Of a DNA stretch of 64,000 bases, positions 35,831 to 47,049 are shown one piece after another. This DNA comes from Acheta domesticus (taxonomy: Eukaryota > Arthropoda > Insecta > Orthoptera > Gryllidae). The translations under genes were made by a program, and so were the position numbers. The stretch lies in contig JAHLJT010004567.1 in NCBI GenBank assembly GCA_031308135.1, positions 33,546,213-33,610,212 on the forward strand. Reading direction: 5' to 3'. The notes below the pieces were generated by a model. That model searched no databases. It worked only from the letters and a program-made list of their open reading frames with translations, and was not told the origin of the DNA. Every line of letters begins with the position of its first letter. The first letter of the stretch is position 1.

Positions 35831-36760
35831 TCGAATTCAACTGCCCACTGGAGGAGAAATCTAGCGGTCGGCTGCTCTGGTAAGTAGTTTTCCATGGTTA
35901 CTCTAGTAAATGCCCACCGAATGCCCATGCCCTAAGAAACAGACCACGGATTGCGCGCGATATTTTTGTTACGAAATTACTCGACCGAAATTTCCTGCAA
36001 CAACGTAATAACACACTGCGATCGTTTTTAGTTCCACAGATAAGAAATTCAGCTGAAGCTGTATTGACACTCACCAAATGCCGCTGTACGTTGGCTTAAT
36101 TAGCGTCTCTTGAGGTAATTTAAATAAGAACACTTTACCAAACACAAAGTAAATGTATTATTCGTGAATTAATGTTACCTTGTCCACTTCCGCGAACATC
36201 TTGTTTCTTATTTCATAACCACTGATTTATTCGCTGAAGATCCTTCTCCAAGAACTCTCCAAACTTCCAATATCCTGAAGTTGCCCCAAATTGTGATTTA
36301 AAACCAGAATGTCACGTTAATAATTTTGGTCTACATTCAGACGGCCTTCACCAGGGAACCCGACCCAGTCCTTCTGTAACAAAATCTGTGACCATGGTAA
36401 CTTACGCTTTATCCCCTTGCCTCTTTTACGCGAGTTCAGATAACTCGAACAAATTTCCATTTCCATTTCGTAACACTTTTCTTCCCTTATTTGCCTACTC
36501 TTCTCTTCTTAACACGTACAATTATAATTACACTACCAGGTGTGTCAGGAGTATAGACCTTGTCCCGGCTGGGGCAGTCCCTGTGGGATGATAACTGGAG
36601 TGTGAAACCTGGGAAGCAGACGTATAGGTTGGTGTAGGATCTCACATTCCAAGATGGAAGGATCACTGTCGTATTCTGCTATATTACAATCACTCCACTT
36701 ACTGAACTAATGACCTAAGAACATGCCGCGCCCAGAAACCCTAAATAATCCATCAATAAC
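35831..36760 (+). mobile_element. SINE-A copy split by an inserted element
   Basis: The 5' piece (35831-35967) reads GAGGAGAAATCTAGCGGTCGG to ATTGCGCGCGATATTTTT and breaks off at the pyrimidine-rich middle. The 3' piece (36475-36760) resumes with TTTTCTTCCCTTATTTGCC and continues through CTTGTCCCGGCTGGGGCAGT to a diverged end. Comparison with the intact copy at 49478-50039 shows that the 35968-36474 segment is extra. Confidence 0.75.
35968..36474. mobile_element. Inverted-repeat element inserted in SINE-A
   Basis: The segment begins GTTACGAAAT and ends ATTTCGTAAC, a perfect 10-bp terminal inverted repeat (11 bp if the flanking T/A is counted). It is 507 bp long, AT-rich and without a transposase frame. 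A T-rich target makes the duplication hard to read. The insertion is defined by the break in SINE-A, which is good evidence of mobility. Confidence 0.6.
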
Positions 36761-37209
36761 TCGATCGTGCCTTTATCCTCGCCCTCGCTCTGTTCCCCCT
36801 CTCTCCGACTTTATTCTGATGCCAGAATCTAAGTGTGAAGAAGGCCATACCTAGAAACGGCTGAATGATTTTGATGGGTATGCGATTATGAAGAAATGAT
36901 ATGCATGGTTAGGAAGCAACCGCAAAATGAGAGACAAACGAAACGATTGAACCGTGTGAAAATCTGCCGCGTACCTTGTTTGTATTCCATGCGGTTTGAC
37001 CGGAATTGATCCTAGTTCCCAGCGACCTTTTTCCCTTTACGACACTTTATTTTAAACATTTCCATTCTTGTCCCGTTGCGGCCGTTCTTGCCCACGCCGC
37101 CGTCTCCGCTGATCTCTATTCTGATCATCTCTGCACTTGATTTGAACCCCCACCTTGCTTTCTTGCATCTTTAGTTCATCGTTCCCTCTCGCTTTCCATT
37201 CATGCTTTC
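36761..37209. other. Mixed-composition spacer, nothing recognised
   Basis: No recognised gene or repeat. Confidence 0.45.
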
Positions 37210-37217
37210 GTTCCTGC

Positions 37218-37588
37218 CAGTGGCGTAGCTAGGTGGGGGCAGGGGGGGCGGTCTGCCCCGGGCGACACCATTTTAGGGGTGACACCAATTAGAAAATTTT
37301 ATAATTGGAATTATATAATTTTAATGTTTTATTTAAAAATAATTTTTTTTAAAACATGCACTTGTAAATTAATTATACTTCGTTTTAGATTATTTACTTA
37401 ACAAATAAATTTCAATTATTCTGAATTAAATGCAGTTTTTTAAATACATTATAAATAAATGTCATGTACGAATATATTTTTTATAAACAATGTATAAAAT
37501 TTTCAGTAATAGATATTTTTATATTTAATTGATGGGGGTGATATCAATAGTTTTGCCCCAGGTGACACCAACTGAAGCTATGCCACTG
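37218..37588. mobile_element. hAT-type MITE with 8-bp target duplication
   Basis: The ends are CAGTGGCGTAGCTAGGTGGG and, in reverse, CAGTGGCATAGCTTCAGTTG; a second inner pair GGGCGACACCA and GTTGGTGTCACC also matches. CAGTGGCGTAGC starts are typical of hAT elements. Target copies GTTCCTGC (37210-37217) and GTTCCAGC (37589-37596) flank it, 7 of 8 identical, the duplication length hAT makes. The AT-rich 371-bp middle has no transposase. Confidence 0.9.
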
Positions 37589-37596
37589 GTTCCAGC

Positions 37597-38870
37597 CCTC
37601 TAGTATCAGCCCTTCCAATACGTCACTCGTTCCCGTTTATTTTCTTGGTTTCCGATCTCTTCTTTGCCATTCTCCCTCCACCACTCTCCACCTATTTTGG
37701 GACTCACATATACCGTGACTTATGCTGCGGACTACGTTCCTCTCAGCTTCGCCATTCACTTCAATCGCGCAATGGCTCTCGTTGATGACCGCGATTTTAA
37801 CCTGGTGCTTCGGGTAGTTTCTTCTTTCAACTCCGTACTCATTTCGTCCGTGTCTTCATATCCGCTATCCCCTGTTATTATTGATCTCGTCTTCGCTCGT
37901 GTCTGTCTTCATTCTTCCAATACTAGTTGACACACTCGTATTCTTTCTTGCCCTCCCCGTTACACGCACATTTCCCATAACAGTAGCTCTTGAAATACAC
38001 GGCAGTCGCTACTATTTTACTTTCCTCGTCTCTGGCATCCATTTCAAATATCCAAAGCCTCTGGGACTGAAGACGCGATTCGCTTTTAGAGTAGCCCTTC
38101 CCCGTCCATCTGCCGTATTTCATGGCTCTTCCATCACGACCATTCATCATTTGACGCTGACATTCATCTACCGTCGCGGCTGCCTTTCTGACGAGGAGTC
38201 GTAAAACGTAGACGACCTCAGCAGAAAGAATGGCTTCGCGTGCGGAATCGATGGGCCATTCCGCGTTAACGCCATAACGTAACGCTAAGGACACGTTAAC
38301 AGCGTTATGCTTGGTAGTAAAGCTCGTGGTATTAACACAATGCCACATTGCTTGCTATGGTCTCATCTTTGTAGCGGCATCGAGTGCATTCGGGGTCACA
38401 GTTGTTTATGTAAGTTGCAAAGAAGCGAGTGTTTACGAATAAGATATAAGAATTCTCGGCCCGAACGGTATGCTGGACTCAAATACATGTCGACTGAAAA
38501 TCAAAGATGAAATGGACAAAAATATTTTTAATGTTGCTAGAAGAGAAACAGAACAGAAGATGCAAGGGTAGGTGAAAGCGAAGTCGTGGAAAGCAGTGGA
38601 GATAGAGATGGTAGCAACGATGGAACCTATGGAAGTGGAGGCGAGCATGACTCAGAATGAAGGAAGACGTGGTAGAGGAGGTGAAGATTGCAACGCAAGA
38701 AGATGTGGAGGCTGATGTGTAGGTGTAAGTAATCCATTTCGTTGTGGTGTTGCCACCACCACGCTCTGCAAAGCGGGCAGCGGGATAGCGTTTGAAAGTC
38801 AGTCCTGCGAGTCATAAGTAATACGATGCAGTGGCATAATGTAATAGTATTTAACATGCATCATTTTATT
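37597..38870. other. Mixed-composition stretch, no gene recognised
   Basis: Less AT-rich than its surroundings and with open frames on both strands (37664-38204 plus; 37923-38348 minus, 141 residues). Neither strand gives a domain or codon pattern I can recognise. Short inverted steps such as GCGTTAACG and CGTTAACAGCG occur near 38260-38303. It could be an old element. Confidence 0.35.
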
Positions 38871-40380
38871 TTTTAAAAGCTATTAAACAGAAATGTGTCA
38901 ATTATATTAACAGGTATAATATGGAGGAAGAAGGTGAAGAGGAAATTAATGTGTGTGGAGATTGAGGCGGCCAATGTTAAGCATAGAACGCTCTAGCATA
39001 TGCCTAATCTTTGAGCTGGATTCATGGCATCATGGTCTGTAAAATATCACTAGGACAACTTCCTTTCCTCACCTCTTTGTACGATACGTGAGTTAAATAA
39101 AGTTAATTTGTGCGAATGAACTTATTACTTGGTTCATTGCTTTAAAGCTCTCAGAACTTGAGAATATTGAAACACTTCAACTCGACAAAAACTTATTTCA
39201 TTACAAGTTTAATAAAATGCTCGTGATCAGTACCGACTAAATTCTATAAGTGAACGAGCGGGAATATGTTACGTTTGTATTGATGAACCAGTCCAAGAAG
39301 TGAGTGACGTCACGATAACAGGAAAGCGAAACTTTCCATGCCAGTGGGCACGTAGGAGAGGCATATTGCGAAGTTCCTATTGTATGGTTTTGGAGAAATC
39401 ATGAGTTTACCATCAGATAGGATCTGCCGCCTGGCGGTTGATGAAGAGTTAATCAACAATTAACCAAGTTGGTCAGGGCACATGACTGGTTCATTTGTGA
39501 GCGTTTACGTGTATATTATTTTTCTACTTTTATTTAATAATTTATATTATTATTAAATATATTATTATACATTTCTTTGCTCCCGCGCATGAGAGCCCCA
39601 ATCGACATTTTTGGAAACAAAATTCGCGACCTGCCGTTCAGTGATTTATTCCCTTTTTTTCACGCTGGTTTTTTCACTGCTAGCTAAAACGAAGACTAAA
39701 ACACGTTCTGTCGCTTCCGTATGCCCACCTCTGTAGATTTTTTCTTTATTGTTCATTTTACACATGCTTTATGTCACTCATTTCTATTGTCAACACAATA
39801 TTTTTAATACTATTTCATCCAAGTTTTTCTTTAATCGTTATAAAATAGAATACCATAACTTTTTCGACTGTCTTGAACATTATATTAGTTTTACGTTTTA
39901 GTTGCCAAAATACAATATCTAAACTGTTTGTGTAATTCGTCTGCTCCTTTTTAATTTGCGTCCGTCATATTTGTTATTTAACATTCTTTCCCAGATCTGG
40001 CTCTATTTAAAGAAGAAACATTATATTTTCGTCTCTCGTTTACTTGTGTACTAGCCACACTGTCACATTCGAGATGAAATATGTCTATATTATAATTATT
40101 GTTCATATATCCAGATGGATCGTCACACATTACGATAATTAATAATACGAAAACAAAACAAAAGTATTTTGCCTGGATGACAGAGCATCACATTGGACGG
40201 GTAGTAGCGGTAACCCCCTCTACAAATGAGTCTAATCTTCATAGAATCGCGGTCTGGGCTGAACTGGATGGTGCACCTAGGGTACCAGTCTCGGCTTGGC
40301 CTGCCTTACCAGGATATGGCGCCAGTGGGCTTCTGGCGAACACGGAGGGGTAGATGGCGTGAAACCGAGGAGCAGCATCG
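38871..40380. other. AT-rich stretch, nothing recognised
   Basis: An 84-residue frame at 40099-40353 has no recognisable domain. No other signal was seen. Confidence 0.45.
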
Positions 40381-40870
40381 GAGATGTTGCAGGGAATAGG
40401 GATGGGGGTGGGGCGGAGCGGCGAGATGCATCACTGGTCTGAGAGCCACCTCGCCCCCTCCCCCGCGCATCTCGCTTGCACCAATATTTGGAGACGCGCT
40501 CCCCGGTGCGAGGCGGTGCTGCGCGGGGCGGCCGCTCTCGCAATTAGTCGGGCGGACTGCGAGGCGTGGCGAGGCGTGGCGTGGCGGGGTGAGAGGGACG
40601 CGAGCTGCTATGCCGCCGCCACCGCCACCTCCGCCGCCGCTGCTGCTACTACTGTTGCCGCTGCATTAATTTGTTGTAGGGAGAGCTGCGGGCAGAGTGG
40701 GGGGAGGAGTTCGAAGGCGGGGTGGGGCGAGGTCGGGCGGGGTGGGGCGAGGTGGAACGGGGCGGAGCGGGGTGATGTGGGGTTGGGAGGGTCGGGGTGG
40801 GGCGGGGTGGGGCGGGGAGAGGCGCGGCGTAGTGTGAAGAGGGTGGAGGGGTGAGGGGGGGCGGAGATGG
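40381..40870. repeat. CpG island with G-rich degenerate minisatellite
   Basis: CpG-rich to about 40670 with CCGCTCTCGCAATTAGTCGG (40532-40551) and a GCC/ACC triplet run at 40610-40660; then GGGGTGGGGCGAGGT-type G-rich repeats to 40860. The plus-strand frame of 156 residues is low-complexity. Confidence 0.65.
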
Positions 40871-41789
40871 TCAGGGTGGCACCGTGCTGCGTGTTTGCAC
40901 TGGCTATTGTGTACACCTCAGGCAACCATTTACCTGCGTGTAGCAGTACGTCTTGGAAAAGGTCTGTTCTGTAAGCAACGTCTTTTTTCAGGTTGTTCTT
41001 TGTTTCTGTAGAAATGAAAAAAATCATGTTGTATTTACAAGAGGACCAAATTCATGAAAGGCAAATAAACTTGCGAAGGAGTTAAATCATTAGAAAAAAT
41101 GATACAGATGCAATGAACGTTCTGGAAAGTAATTAACAAAACTTTTTCCCGATTAAAGGAACAATTGGCATGATAAAACGTGTTCTTTTGACTCTTCATA
41201 TTTCCTGTAAACAAGTATTATTTGATTGTTGATTTTTATTGATTATTTAATTGATGTGGTTGTGTACATTCATGTGTTCCAGAGCAAATCAAAAGTTGGC
41301 GAGTTTCACCTTTAAAATTCATTTTTTACCCTCCGATAATACACTATAATTCTATTTTGTTTCCATCAACGATTTTTTAATGAGACTTTATAATCTTGAA
41401 TCGTGATGCCGACCGTATCAAGCGATTTGTAATGTTCCCAAAAATAAAATTATTTTAGTGTTCATAAATCTCACTGAACACCCACTAAACAGTCAAAGGT
41501 GAACTTCATGTGGTCGAAGGCCGCAATTGCCTCTTAATTGAATATTTTCAGTTTAACAAAACTAGTAGTAAAACCGTTCTATTTAAGCTACATGTTGTCT
41601 AATAATCTCGTAATGGATCAAACTATCCTTATTTTAGAGGTGAAAGAAGCTCTTTAGAAAGTTTCATTGCTTCAGATTCGATTTTTTATGTCTACCTATT
41701 GAATAAGGTTTTGCGGTTCTTGTGTGTGCGTAGGTGTGTCCAGTGTTCCGCAATTTAGTCGTCACTTGCTTCTGCCGATTTCATTTCAC
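40871..41789. other. AT-rich stretch, nothing recognised
   Basis: No recognised feature. Confidence 0.5.
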
Positions 41790-42240
41790 CAACCAGGTAG
41801 CTGAGATGACTTAGGGATAACAACTATTGCCTCGCGCAGATTCTCTGACTAGGAGGTCCTGTGATTCGAGTTTTGACGGTGTGGGATTTTCAATAGTAGT
41901 TATATAGGTCGACTTCAATGTTCTGAGGAAAACTTTAGCGGACCGACCACTCTGATAGATAGTTTTCCATGGTTTCCCCGATGCATCCCTGAATGCCTGA
42001 GCAGTGCAAGTGGGCCATGGACCATTCGCCATCTTCCCTTCCTCAGCCCTTTTCTCTCCTCTCCCAATACATACATACTCTTACATGAAATACATAACCA
42101 CACTTGTCGGAAGCTCTGAGCTTGTACCAGCTGAGGCAGTGACCCACTGGGGGACGATACTTGAAAGGTGACATGTAGAAAGGCCCTAGCATATGCCTGC
42201 TCATTGGATATCACGTTTCAAAGTAGGCGGGATGTGTCCA
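41790..42240 (+). mobile_element. SINE-A copy, old
   Basis: Head GGTAGCTGAGATGACTTAGG and a decayed B box (ATTCGAGTT, 41864-41872), then AACTTTAGCGGACCGACC, AGTTTTCCATGGTTTCCCCG, GTACCAGCTGAGGCAGTGAC. It stops without the CAAT tail near CATTGGATATCACG. The minus-strand frames here are shadows of it. Confidence 0.75.
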
Positions 42241-42429
42241 CCTCACGCGATATAACATGTAATAAATTTGCAGGACCAATTTCTGTAGCAGTTGGCGCGC
42301 CCGTATTCAATACACACTCTTACACGTAAATGATCAAGCGATTTTTTTAGTGGTGCTTGTATCTTGTGCCACATACCCCAAGAATTCTTTGCAGTATTTT
42401 TATATTTCTTTAATGAACATTGCTGCGCT

Positions 42430-43020
42430 GCTCTCGCGCGTGCGTGAGTGTCCCGTACTCCTCAATTTCTTCGCCGCCGACGTCCGCGCAGAATCTCATT
42501 TCGACATCTCGCGGGCATATTGCTCTCGCGAACACAGTGGCACGTGACGAGCGAGGTGGAGGAGCGCGGGCGGAGAGGGGCGGGGCGAAACGAGGGACGA
42601 GGAGGGGTTAGGAGGGGGCGGGGCATGGCGGGGGCATGGCGGGGGCGTGGCGGGGGCGTGGCGGAGGAGTGGCGGGGTGTGGCGGGGTGTGGCGTGGCGG
42701 GGCGTGGCGGGGGTGGCGGGGTGTGGCGTGGCGGGGCGTGGCGGGGGCGTGGCGGGGGCGTGGCGTGGCGGGGGCGTGGCGTGGCGGGGGCGTGGCGTGG
42801 CGGGGGCGTGGCGTGGCGGGGTGTGGCGTGGCGGGGGCGAGGCGTGGCGGGGGCGTGGCGTGGCGGGGGCGTGGCGTGGCGAGGGCGTGGCGTGGCGGGG
42901 GCGTGGCGCGGCGGGGGCGTGGCGTGGCGGGGGCGAGGCGTGGTGGGGGCGGAGCGGGCTGCGCGGCGAGATAGGGGCGGGCTGGGGCGGGAGAGGCACG
43001 GAGAAAGCGAGGTAAGCAGG
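42430..43020. repeat. G-rich minisatellite of GTGGCGGGGGC units
   Basis: From about 42615 to 42960 the plus strand repeats GGGGGCGTGGCGTGGC (16 bp) and shorter 10-11 bp forms. CpG-rich mixed sequence flanks it. Frames on both strands up to 236 residues overlap it and are repeat artefacts. Confidence 0.9.
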
Positions 43021-43230
43021 CCGAGTTCTTGTTTCGGCGGCGCTCGCGACCCTCAAAGGGACAGATAGGCCCCGTCCCGCGTCGAGACGCGTCGTGGGGG
43101 TGACAGCGGTTGCGACGACGTCGCAGATAAGCACGCTATCGGATTTCTTCCGTTTGTGAGGAGGTGGGGTAGCGCAGCGGAGAAGACTTCTTGGAAATTG
43201 ACGCAAGCGCGCGAGGAGCCGAATAGCAAG
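43021..43230. other. CpG-rich flank
   Basis: GC-rich sequence falling off into a TAA/TAG microsatellite. No gene recognised. Confidence 0.4.
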
Positions 43231-43320
43231 TTAATAATAATAATAATAAGAATAAGAATAATAAGAATAATAAGAATAATAATAAATAATAATACTAATA
43301 ATAGTAGTAGTAGTAGTAGC
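43231..43320. repeat. Compound (TAA)n(TAG)n microsatellite
   Basis: Runs of AAT with AAG interruptions, followed by about six TAG units. Confidence 0.95.
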
Positions 43321-44299
43321 AACTGGCGTAACTTTTAACAATTACATGGGAATACATTTTCCGTTTCGCAATTGCCAATTACCCGACACCATAGCAATAG
43401 TAGGGTTACAATTGATGGACAGATTATTTTTAATACTCATATCTATAATTTATAAAACGTGTTATGTAAGCATCGCTTTCCCGGATGAGCTACTGAATCA
43501 CCTTCAACAATTGAATACTGAAACTCGTTGATGTCTGCACATTTTTGTATGTTATAATAAAAACATTGATATGCATTATAAGAAAAAAAATCAAATGTGG
43601 ACATCACGCACAACCTGGCGGTAAGGCGGGTAGTATCGGGGTCAGGCTTGGTAGCACAGGACGAGAACGATGGCAAGGACGAATTGAACATTCGGTGTAA
43701 GTTTCGACGGTTTGAGCATTTCGGCGTAAGACAGAGCAGTCCAGGACAGGCCAAAAGCAGGCCAGGGCAGAACAAAGCAGTGCAGCACACAGCAGGTCAC
43801 GCAAGACTACACTAGAGCGACGGTAGACTATAGAGGGAATGCATTCATTTTCCTGTCTGATTAGATGAATATTGTAAAATGTGGGCAAGTAAAAAGTATG
43901 GGCAAGTAAAAGAATTCAGCCTTAAACCTCCCGTACGATTTAATCGTAGGGGCTTCCATTAGTAAAAAATTATATTAATAAAGACTTGGCTTTCTAAAAG
44001 TCCTTTTACCAAGCAAAAATCATCGAAACTTCATTCAAGAAGTAACTACTGCTGATGAAAATACATCAAATGTGAAGTTTAAAAAATATTAAATTCGTTA
44101 GAGATTACTGATACCACTTTGCAAATATAGAATATAAAGAGACGCAATATAAAGAGTCAGAATACGAAGAGTTACAGAAACAAGAGTTTCAAACTACAAA
44201 TACTAACCTCTGACAACAACATAAATCTGCATTTGCATCGTGAAGTAAGAACTGACTATAACAGACTGATATCTTATTGCTACAGTACTCGTAAAAGAA
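43321..44299. other. AT-rich stretch, nothing recognised
   Basis: A CAGGCCAGGGCAGAACAAAG-like low-complexity patch occurs at 43740-43800. No gene recognised. Confidence 0.45.
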
Positions 44300-44515
44300 G
44301 TGATAGATGTTTACGTATTAATTCTACTATCTCAAAGTATTCGAACCACGTATTGCAAAACTATGAGCAAATTCAAAGACCTACTTAAAGAAATGCGAAA
44401 ACTTTGGAAAATAAAGAAAATAAAGATTCGACTAATTGTTTTGACAACTGGAGGAGCTCCACCACCTATAAAAACTCAAGCAGCAGGAACATTAATAACG
44501 ATGCATAAGATGTGA
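44300..44515 (+). pseudogene. Possible relic of a Myb/SANT-like DNA-binding domain
   Basis: The 71-residue frame holds KFKDLLKEMRKLWKIKKIKI and then TTGGAPPP. Myb/SANT-like domains of Harbinger-type transposon proteins and their domesticated kin end in a KWxNLKKxxRK-type helix followed by TGGGPP. Only the end of the domain is present, and no upstream helix can be read. The match is short, so confidence is modest. Confidence 0.35.
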
Positions 44516-45192
44516 TTCTGGATACACATCATGAAGTGAGTAATTTTTTGGGAAAACTAAAACGAAGATAGCGTAAGAACAGATCTAATGTGTGAAAGTT
44601 GTTGTGTAGTTTCAGGTATATTTTATTTGTCTATTTTTTCCATTTATTTGCAAATGCAAATATCAGTGTAATTTTAAATATCTGTTAAGCTCTGTGTTTC
44701 TTCCATAGAGATGAAATAGTATATTGTAGCACCAACGTAAACTAGTAGAGTGCAGCAAGAAGCATTGCGAACAAGATTATGCAAGTCACGCAGAATGACA
44801 GAGACACTGAAGTAGTGCTATCAAAGCACATGTTTTCTCGCATTATTACTAACTGCTTCGATATATTATACTACTACATCAACTTGAAACAGTGTTTTCT
44901 ACCAGCAAATATTCTTTTCCGCTCAGAAACCCGAATTCATATTCTCAAAATTAAGTCACTGTCACTTATATCACTACGCCACAGAAGCACCGTACGAGTC
45001 CAACCGGATCCATGCTTAAAAACATAATTTCTCTCGTCATGTAAAGTACCCTAAAAATTGTGATATTTGTTTCTAACTCCTAAAGCCTTATGTTCATTCA
45101 GATCGATCGGAAAATATGAATTTTTAAACACATTTTCTTACGAAATACCTTCGTAAGAGCAAGAAGGTAAAACTGAGAGTGAATCTGATGAC
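44516..45192. other. AT-rich stretch, nothing recognised
   Basis: No recognised feature. Confidence 0.5.

Positions 45193-45236
<44 letters not shown>
45193..45236. repeat. (TAA)n microsatellite, 5' flank of the R2/R4-type element
   Basis: About 14 perfect AAT/TAA units. Confidence 0.95.
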
Positions 45237-45238
<2 letters not shown>

Positions 45239-45955
45239 GAAAATATATATTGAAAGACCCAAGTGTGAACGATGACCGCTGCCGATTCGGTTGTGGACAA
45301 ATTGAATCAATACAGCACATTACATCGGGCTGCTCACATATAGCTGGATCAGAATACAGGAACAGGCATGATGCAGTAGAAAAAGCAATCCACCAAGAAT
45401 TGGCCCAGAAGTACCAATTATCATCCGAAGCACGAGTCCCGTACTATGTGTATAATCCAGAGAATGTGTTGGAAAATCATTCTTATCGGTTGTACTGGGA
45501 CAGAACGATTCTCACAGACAGAACTGTCATCTGCAATAGACCTGATATTGTTCTGTTCAGTAAAGAAAGCAGGCAAGTCGACATTACCGATGTCTCAATT
45601 CCAAACACTTCCAAACTTCAGTTGAAATACACAGAAAAGAAGACTAAGTATGTGGATCTCTCAGAGTCTATCCTCCAACAATGGAATGCTTGCAAAGTAA
45701 GAATCGTTCCAATTATATTATCAAGTACTGGAGCCATCCCAAAGACCATGCATCAATGTCTCAAGGAATTAGATCTTCCTGAAAACCTATGGAAGCTTAT
45801 GCAGAAGGTTACTGTCATCTCAACGGCCAGAATCGTCAGAAAATTTGTAGGAAATCAATGTGAATAATTAGATTCAAAATTGTAACCATACTTTGTATTA
45901 TGATTATGTTAATCTGTACATTTTATGTAATCACCGTAGAGATACGAGATGTAAT

Positions 45956-45956
<1 letters not shown>
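45237..45956 (+). mobile_element. 5'-truncated non-LTR retrotransposon of R2/R4 type, in TAA repeats
   Basis: The element's 3' end lies between two TAA tracts (45193-45236 and 45957-46003). It has the end of an open frame and about 90 bp of 3' sequence. R4-clade elements such as Dong are known to insert at TAA repeats, which fits the setting, but the clade call is inference. 5' truncation is normal for these elements. Confidence 0.75.
45250..45867 (+). CDS. C-terminal part of a LINE protein: zinc knuckle and restriction-like endonuclease
   Basis: The frame is open for about 205 residues with no stop or shift. Its first codon is TTG inside the truncated protein, not a true start. Residues 11-28 form a CCHC knuckle (C-x3-C-x7-H-x4-C). 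Residues 85-135 hold NRPDIV, QVDITDVSIP and a KxxEKKxKY block, matching the PD-(D/E)xK endonuclease that cuts the target in R2-, R4- and CRE-type retrotransposons. The reverse transcriptase is missing, so this copy cannot move itself. An intact frame suggests a fairly recent insertion. Confidence 0.8.
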   Translation: MKDPSVNDDRCRFGCGQIESIQHITSGCSHIAGSEYRNRHDAVEKAIHQELAQKYQLSSEARVPYYVYNPENVLENHSYRLYWDRTILTDRTVICNRPDIVLFSKESRQVDITDVSIPNTSKLQLKYTEKKTKYVDLSESILQQWNACKVRIVPIILSSTGAIPKTMHQCLKELDLPENLWKLMQKVTVISTARIVRKFVGNQCE

Positions 45957-46002
<46 letters not shown>

Positions 46003-46003
46003 T
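45957..46003. repeat. (TAA)n microsatellite, 3' flank of the R2/R4-type element
   Basis: About 15 perfect units, directly after the element's 3' end. Confidence 0.95.
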
Positions 46004-46107
46004 CTAGGCACCGAAAGTCCCTAGATCTACTCCTTAGGTAGCTGGTTGCAACCTGGAGTAGATTTTATATTCAACCGGCACATAACATCCTTAGTCGTGA
46101 TTTAGAG
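46004..46107 (+). mobile_element. Possible second truncated element between TAA tracts
   Basis: A 104-bp non-repeat segment (TTCTAGGCACCGAAAGTCCC to GTCGTGATTTAGAGG) is enclosed by TAA tracts at both sides, as is the R2/R4-type end next to it. It has no coding sequence, so it may be a 3' end or just unique DNA. Confidence 0.35.
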
Positions 46108-46146
46108 GAATAATAATAACAATAATAATAATAATGATAATGATAA
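46108..46146. repeat. (TAA)n microsatellite with TGA variants
   Basis: Interrupted TAA/CAA/TGA units. Confidence 0.9.
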
Positions 46147-47040
46147 GTGTAGAGGAGGAAGATGCGAAAGCAATATCTACGGTATCGTCAACCACTAGTA
46201 TCATGCCAAAAATCACTTTGAAGTTACTGGAGCATCTAGACATTAATAAAACTTTAATTATCAATAACTAGAACACAGTCATAATACACACATGTTATTT
46301 GGTTACAAAGACCATACTTAATTAAAAATTTGTTATTAAAATTATGTATTTTGAGATATTCTGTGAACTTGGTGTAAATACATAGGAGTACATTATCGTA
46401 TATGAATTATGAAATGAGTTGTTATCTCTGTGATAATAAAATTTATTTATAAGCAAAATATGATAAAACTTCGATTTGTGTTAGTAACATGTGTTCGTAA
46501 ATGATTACCTTACTATGCTGTATTTTGTTAATTCTCTAACCTGTTTGATATAGTTACCGACACTAATCTAGCCGTGTTTTCCATACTTTATTCCTTTAGT
46601 ACAGTAAACTATTTTTCGATCCAGGTCACAAAACTTTGCAAATTTGTACTGCATTTGTAATAAAAAACAAATTTCCTCTGAATTGTTTAACGTAATTTGC
46701 CATATACCTCTTTCAACTTCATACACGTAAGGAAATATCTTCACACAACATGTACACGGAAGGAAAGAACTAATCGGATATGGAAATATATAATCACACT
46801 CACTCAATACTCCAACAAATGCCGAAACAAATACTCTAATAACACGTAAGATGAGAGGAAATGATAGGGAGAATAATAAGTGAACTACAGACAATGAGTT
46901 TTACGTCATTATGCTTTGTGTGTTTCCAAATTGTCTGTGCAGAGTAATCGGGCGTATCGACATGGAGAAATTTGCCTTGTGAAAGACGATCCCGGAGCCT
47001 TGGTTGTGCCGAGCGCTCGCTACCGAAGAGCACAGCTTGG
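46147..47040. other. AT-rich stretch, nothing recognised
   Basis: One 108-residue minus-strand frame (46568-46894) has no known domain. GC content rises from about 46960. Confidence 0.45.
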
Positions 47041-47049
47041 TTCCTGCCA

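Noticed and set aside
34519..35864. Plus-strand frames of 264 and 236 residues with poly-Pro, poly-Ala stretches
   Set aside because: Overlap with frames on the other strand over CCG triplets and the 170-bp tandem repeat; no domain.
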